This document shows, piece after piece, positions 33,028-34,071 of a DNA stretch of 34,071 nt. The notes beneath the pieces were generated by a model. That model ran no database searches. It worked only from the letters and a program-made list of their open reading frames with translations, and had not been told where the DNA came from. Position 1 is the first letter of the stretch. Every line of letters starts with the position of its first letter. The stretch is from Chlorobiaceae bacterium (GTDB taxonomy: Bacteria; Bacteroidota; Chlorobiia; Chlorobiales; Chlorobiaceae), in contig JAAXXY010000029.1 of the NCBI GenBank assembly GCA_013334225.1, forward strand, positions 1 through 34,071. Reading direction: 5' to 3'. The translations under genes and the position numbers were made by a program.

Positions 33028-33723
33028 ATGCCGCGCATACATAAAGAGACTCACAAGGGTGGCAGAATCGGGTGGCTTCGAGCCGCCGTGCTTGGCGCCA
33101 ACGACGGAACCATCTCCACCGCAAGCCTGATCATGGGCGTAGCCGCCGCAGGTGCCACGAAAAACAGCATCCTGCTGACCGGTGTTGCGGGAATGGTCGC
33201 CGGTGCCATGTCCATGGCTGCCGGAGAGTATGTTTCGGTCAAGTCACAGGCCGATACCGAAAATGCAGACCTTGCAAAAGAAAAACGCGAACTGGAAGCA
33301 GAACCGGAACTCGAACTGCAGGAACTGACCGGTATCTACGTTGGCCGCGGGCTCGACAGCCCGCTTGCGAGAAAAGTGGCGGAACAACTTACGGCATACG
33401 ATGCTCTCAGCGCTCATGCCCGAGATGAGCTCGGCATTACGGAGATTCTGCGCGCACGCCCGATCCAGGCCGCGATTTCTTCCGCGACCTCCTTCATCGC
33501 CGGTGCTGTCATTCCGGTTGCCGCATCAATGCTGGCGCCGTCAGGCCTGATTCCCGAAATCCTCTCCGCAACAGTGCTCGCTGCTTTGATTCTGCTTGGA
33601 GGAACCGCGGCATATGCGGGCGGCGCGCCGATTGTCAAAGGATCGTTGCGAGTGGCTTTCTGGGGAGCGCTCGCCATGGGGCTCACGGCAGCTGTCGGCA
33701 GAATTTTCGGAGCCGCCGTATAG
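33028..33723 (+). CDS. VIT1/CCC1-family iron or manganese transporter
   Basis: 231 aa, membrane protein. ANDGTISTASLIMGVAAAGATKNSILL, GAMSMAAGEYVSVKSQADTE and two C-terminal helix pairs (ILSATVLAALILLGGTAAYAGG, VAFWGALAMGLTAAVGRIFG) match the VIT/CCC1 family, which moves Fe2+ or Mn2+ out of the cytosol. The acidic stretch KRELEAEPELELQEL is the metal-binding cytosolic helix. ATG 33028 lies 9 nt after AAGGAG; a TTG at 33022 is also in frame. Near bacterioferritin, suggesting iron handling. Confidence 0.92.
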   Translation: MPRIHKETHKGGRIGWLRAAVLGANDGTISTASLIMGVAAAGATKNSILLTGVAGMVAGAMSMAAGEYVSVKSQADTENADLAKEKRELEAEPELELQELTGIYVGRGLDSPLARKVAEQLTAYDALSAHARDELGITEILRARPIQAAISSATSFIAGAVIPVAASMLAPSGLIPEILSATVLAALILLGGTAAYAGGAPIVKGSLRVAFWGALAMGLTAAVGRIFGAAV

Positions 33724-33917
33724 GTTCGCGACTTGAGCAAGAGGTCGTCTCAGCTTTTTTTCCGTCATGTCGAATGTTTCTGTGAATTATCATCACCATC
33801 CAACCAAGAAACTTATAGTCAGGAGAAAGATGTTGTATTTTTTTTATTCATTTTATAAAGGAACAATGATTTTTTGCGTAGTTTTTCTTTGCCGTTGAAC
33901 ACTAAAAAGGAGCTGCA

Positions 33918-34071
33918 ATGAAAAAAAGCATCTCGAAATTTGCAGGTACGGTATTGCTGGTTTGCGGTGTTTCTCTGACAACCTTCATCAATGGAGCCAA
34001 TGCAAGAACTTTTGGCCCGGGTGGTGGACCAGGTGGACCAGATGACCGTAGTGGAGAATCACATGGTGGAC
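33918..34071 (+). CDS. secreted Gly-rich protein, cut by window end
   Basis: The first 51 codons of a gene running off the window. A signal peptide (MKKSISKFAGTVLLVCGVSL) with likely cleavage after ANA is followed by a Gly/Pro-rich start (TFGPGGGPGGPDDRSG). AAGGAG 6 nt before the ATG. Function cannot be inferred from the part seen. Confidence 0.75.
   Translation, partial: MKKSISKFAGTVLLVCGVSLTTFINGANARTFGPGGGPGGPDDRSGESHGG

Noticed and set aside
32758..33054. 98-aa minus-strand frame with a hydrophobic C-terminal half
   Set aside because: It overlaps the start of the VIT gene, has poor start signals and competes with an equally open plus-strand frame; coding status cannot be decided.

Overview
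This window looks like chromosomal DNA of a green sulfur bacterium (phylum Chlorobi, Chlorobium or a close relative). The main reasons are a metK-ahcY operon preceded by a leader that fits the Chlorobi-restricted SAM-Chlorobi RNA, a Bacteroidetes/Chlorobi-type promoter (TTTG, 20-nt spacer, TAnnTTTn), a large Roco protein, a NifO-like nitrogenase-associated protein, and an anaerobe-type stress set (rubrerythrin, bacterioferritin, hybrid cluster protein). The assignment rests on family recognition; no search was run.

Layout. 1-124 holds two minus-strand tRNA genes (a cut tRNA-Arg and tRNA-Pro). 331-4830 is housekeeping: a Nudix hydrolase, a sugar-nucleotide pyrophosphorylase, then the methyl-cycle operon metK-ahcY with RNA leader and terminator. 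4890-9400 is accessory: gene remnants, a mosaic LRR-Roc-COR-TIR protein, a frameshifted cyclodeaminase-like pseudogene, tRNA-Gln and a field of interspersed and tandem repeats. 9400-17400 carries trpF, an alpha/beta hydrolase, a zinc-ribbon membrane protein, a Kef-type antiporter, two small envelope proteins, a heptanucleotide repeat, rubrerythrin and a cyclase-like/UPF0149 pair. 17580-24000 has a SulP transporter, a NifO-like protein with a small partner, a TspO-like protein, a PPC-domain protein, alanine dehydrogenase and a YgjP-like metalloprotease.

24080-26680 is the methionine/cysteine region: a cystathionine gamma-synthase gene under a minus-strand SAM-I riboswitch with its own terminator, a degenerate copy of the 3' end of that gene 0.9 kb away, and a lipoprotein gene between the copies whose end lies in a perfect 16-bp inverted repeat. 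26680-29300 has YceI, a small helical protein next to a pentapeptide-repeat TIR protein, and an overlooked small membrane ORF. 29400-34071 is iron and redox/nitrosative stress: bacterioferritin, a sigma-like protein, Hcp, a VIT-family iron/manganese transporter and the start of a secreted Gly-rich protein.

How it fits together: SAM synthesis and SAH recycling (metK, ahcY) and transsulfuration (metB-like) appear to be governed by two unrelated SAM-type RNA leaders in the same window. Two TIR-domain proteins with different sensor-like modules (LRR-Roc-COR and pentapeptide repeat) are the best candidates for defence or cell-death functions. The stress and iron genes are scattered as single transcription units.
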